Shown: in pieces, positions 62,381 to 64,000 of the stretch
How positions within the stretch are numbered: position 1 is the first letter of the stretch
Layout of the letters: every line of letters starts with the position of its first letter
NCBI RefSeq assembly: GCF_016651105.1
Contig: NZ_JAEKEL010000002.1
Coordinates: 764,501 to 828,500 of the forward strand
Length of the DNA stretch: 64,000 nt
Direction: 5' to 3'
Origin: Pseudomonas sp. TH15
GTDB taxonomy: Bacteria > Pseudomonadota > Gammaproteobacteria > Pseudomonadales > Pseudomonadaceae
Notes under the pieces: model-generated
What the model was told of the DNA's origin: nothing
Database searches by the model: none
The model's input: the letters and a program-made list of their open reading frames with translations, nothing else
Program-made: the position numbers and the translations under genes

Positions 62381-63666
62381 TGTAGAGACCGGTACATCCT
62401 TTACACATTAGACCGGGGACATCGTTTACACCTTTTCCAGGCTTGCTACGCGTTTAGCGCCGCGTTCAAGCCTGCCTAAACAGAAGGTGCAAAGGTACAA
62501 CTCCCACACATCATCAGCCACCTCCTTCAGCGCGATCTCTTCGCCGATCAGTGCCTCTCCCAGAAAAATCAGCTGTCCTTTCCATTTGAACTCTCCGTTC
62601 GAACGAACCTTACGCACTTCAACGTCAGTGCCGTATTCAACCGCTGGCAGGTAACCGGGGTAGGGTCGTAACGACGGGCTATACACCGAAGCAGGTGGCT
62701 TCATGTCCAACGCGGTGTGCGGTCGAACCTGATTGAAGTCCTGGATGAAATCCTCAAAGGCCAATTGCTGGCGCACAAGATTTTCCGCAGGTGTTCGTAA
62801 TACCGCTGCTTTCAGCGTTCGGTGCATCCGTTCGTGCCGGCCATTTTGGTCGGGACGGCCAGGCGTAATTGTCTCGACGTGGATTCCGTGCCTGATGAAC
62901 CACACCGACAACTTCGACAAACGCGCCAAACCCGTTGATGCGAAGGGAGCGCCATTGTCCGTGCGAATCACATCCGGCAACCCAAACTCCCGGAAGGCCC
63001 ACTCGAAGCCCTGCCGCGTCGGCTCCCCATGCGTGCTGGGCAATGCCCGGCAAAGCAGCAGATAGCGACTCATCTGGTCGGTAATGGTCAGCGGATAGCA
63101 CCAATTGCCATCCTGCATTTTGAATTGCCCTTTGTAGTCGGCACACCAGGTCTGATTGGGTTGATCGACCGGACGCAAATGCGTCGGAGCGCGTGGGCGC
63201 ACGGGATAGGGGCGCCGCGCGGTGACCAGACCAGCCTTCTTCAACCATATCCCGGCGGTACTCGCGGCCGGCCAGTGGATATCCGGATCGGAGACGCGTA
63301 GACGATCAATGATCTGCTTCGGCCCCCGATCGGGATGCTCGTTTTTCTTGGTCAGCAGCGTGGCTATGATTTCGTCGGGAGTCTGATGAGGGCAATTCAA
63401 TGGCTTACGCGATTGCTCTTTCAAGCCATCCACGCCCAGCGCTGCATACCGTTCCAACCACTTGTCGATGGTTGGACGGCTGACGCCATAGCGCCGACTT
63501 AATTGGCTTTTGGTGTAACTGCCGCCAAGCCAGTCGCTGACTAACTTCACTCGTTGATCCATTGGGGATTCTTGATTCCAGGGCATGGTCAGCACCTCCT
63601 GACCATGATTGATACCTGTAAACCATGTCCCCGGTCTCAAACGTAAAGGATGTACCCGGTCTTTAC
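62381..63666 (-). mobile_element. IS481-family insertion sequence within the tandem array
   Basis: About 1286 bp with imperfect ~50-bp terminal inverted repeats: TGTAGAGACCGGTACATCC at the left and the complement of GGATGTACCCGGTCTTTAC at the right. CTCC on each side (62377-62380 and 63667-63670) is the probable target duplication, since joining the flanks restores the array sequence CTGCTCCCTTTCCCCTCG. The exact ends are uncertain by a base. Confidence 0.85.
62426..63640 (-). CDS. IS481-family transposase
   Basis: A transposase of up to 404 residues (MPWNQESPMDQRVKLV, starting at residue 19 of this frame, may be the true start). It has an N-terminal HTH (TKSQLSRRYGVSRPTIDKWLE) and a DDE core: Asp in TWCADYKGQFK, Asp in DVIRTDNGAPFA, and Glu in RPDQNGRHERMHRTLK. 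The frame is intact. Confidence 0.92.
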   Translation of the reverse strand: MRPGTWFTGINHGQEVLTMPWNQESPMDQRVKLVSDWLGGSYTKSQLSRRYGVSRPTIDKWLERYAALGVDGLKEQSRKPLNCPHQTPDEIIATLLTKKNEHPDRGPKQIIDRLRVSDPDIHWPAASTAGIWLKKAGLVTARRPYPVRPRAPTHLRPVDQPNQTWCADYKGQFKMQDGNWCYPLTITDQMSRYLLLCRALPSTHGEPTRQGFEWAFREFGLPDVIRTDNGAPFASTGLARLSKLSVWFIRHGIHVETITPGRPDQNGRHERMHRTLKAAVLRTPAENLVRQQLAFEDFIQDFNQVRPHTALDMKPPASVYSPSLRPYPGYLPAVEYGTDVEVRKVRSNGEFKWKGQLIFLGEALIGEEIALKEVADDVWELYLCTFCLGRLERGAKRVASLEKV

Positions 63667-63713
63667 CTCCCTTTCCCCTCGCCCCCTTGGGGGAGAGGGC
63701 TGGGGTGAGGGGG
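63667..63713. repeat. Outer end of the repeat array (MITE-like terminus)
   Basis: CTCCCTTTCCCCTCGCCCCC, then TTGGGGGAGAGGGCTGGGG and TGAGGGGG: the distal part of the last 113-bp unit joined to the family's right terminus, displaced here by the IS481-type insertion. Confidence 0.8.
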
Positions 63714-63850
63714 TAGCTCTTAGCCGCACCGCACTATTCGACTTTTACTTCCTGCGCAACAGTCCTTTCTGAAATCAGCTCTGTTTCCTATCGTCCTTGA
63801 ACCTTAACCTTGGCGCACCAAACAGCACTTGCCAAGCAAAGGTTTTAAAG

Positions 63851-64000
63851 ATGTCCAACACTATGGGTATTGCCAGCGCTTTCGTTTTGTCCGCTTTGTT
63901 CCTGTCCCCGCTCGCCATGGCTGAAGAGTCGCCAGCCTTTGTTGCCCAAAACGCGGCACGGGCAAAAGCGTTCGAACAGTCTCAGGCCGAGATGACCGCA
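63851..64000 (+). CDS. Small exported protein (3' end outside window)
   Basis: ATG 63851 begins a Sec signal peptide (MGIASAFVLSALFLSPLAMA, cleavage after AMA predicted). The first ~25 mature residues are Ala/Glu/Gln-rich (EESPAFVAQNAARAKAFEQS). TTTTAAAG precedes the start. The window ends after 50 codons, so no family can be assigned. Its neighbourhood (metal-type two-component system, IS elements) is only suggestive. Confidence 0.6.
   Translation, partial: MSNTMGIASAFVLSALFLSPLAMAEESPAFVAQNAARAKAFEQSQAEMTA

Noticed and set aside
61901..62408. Two minus-strand frames inside the tandem array
   Set aside because: They repeat the same translation because they lie in 113-bp units, and would exist by chance; no ribosome-binding site.

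Overview
This is a stretch of a Pseudomonas chromosome, most likely from the P. fluorescens group. The evidence is the queA-tgt-yajC-secD-secF cluster next to tRNA-Leu, an MvaT-type H-NS protein, cyoABCDE, an Fhp/NorR pair, GC-rich coding sequence, and many Pseudomonas-type REP palindromes (GTAGGAGCGAGC...GCTCGCGA). I worked from the sequence alone, so family names rest on recognised motifs and domain order, not on searches.

Layout. 1-6.0 kb: a glycine-zipper protein cut by the window edge, then queA-tgt-yajC-secD-secF on the minus strand (queuosine tRNA modification plus Sec translocon accessories). 6.0-17.5 kb: an island inserted at the 3' end of tRNA-Leu(CAA). It lies between two ~250-bp direct repeats that each carry the tRNA 3' end, a terminator and the 5' part of the same integrase gene, so two related elements seem to have inserted in tandem and both integrases are now broken. 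Cargo: a DUF927 relic, coiled-coil and small unknown proteins, an MvaT-like silencer, a Septu-like ATPase/HNH pair, an IetAS-like AAA ATPase/subtilisin pair, and a DMT transporter with a histidine-rich tail.

17.5-22.1 kb: a Pls-type single-module NRPS overlapping a phosphopantetheinyl transferase gene. 22.1-29.6 kb: a LysR relic, hypotheticals, a PhoD-like phosphatase, an ArgD-type aminotransferase with a divergent LysR regulator, a GNAT enzyme and a DUF6622 gene. 29.6-35.1 kb: a methionine sulfoxide repair set (exported MsrA, DipZ-like thiol reductant carrier, Tat-exported MsrB) divergent from a two-component system. 35.2-43.1 kb: a hypothetical gene, RidA, cyoABCDE and dsbB. 43.2-46.2 kb: flavohaemoglobin and a divergent NorR/FhpR activator, with three GT-N7-AC NorR boxes between them.

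46.4-55 kb: cheV, GNAT, YkgJ-type protein, an IS3-family element inserted in a REP palindrome, a PAS chemoreceptor, an MNT/HEPN pair with an inverted-repeat operator, DUF6124 and repeat-rich spacers. 55.4-61.7 kb: an RND efflux operon (MFP, RND pump, response regulator, sensor kinase). 61.7-63.7 kb: a 113-bp tandem array interrupted by an IS481-family element. The window ends in the start of a small exported protein.

Five short genes (near 23.59, 29.44, 52.79, 53.23 and 54.42 kb) appear to be broken by one base, mostly in homopolymers. These may be sequencing errors or genuine decay, and they matter for how those genes are annotated.
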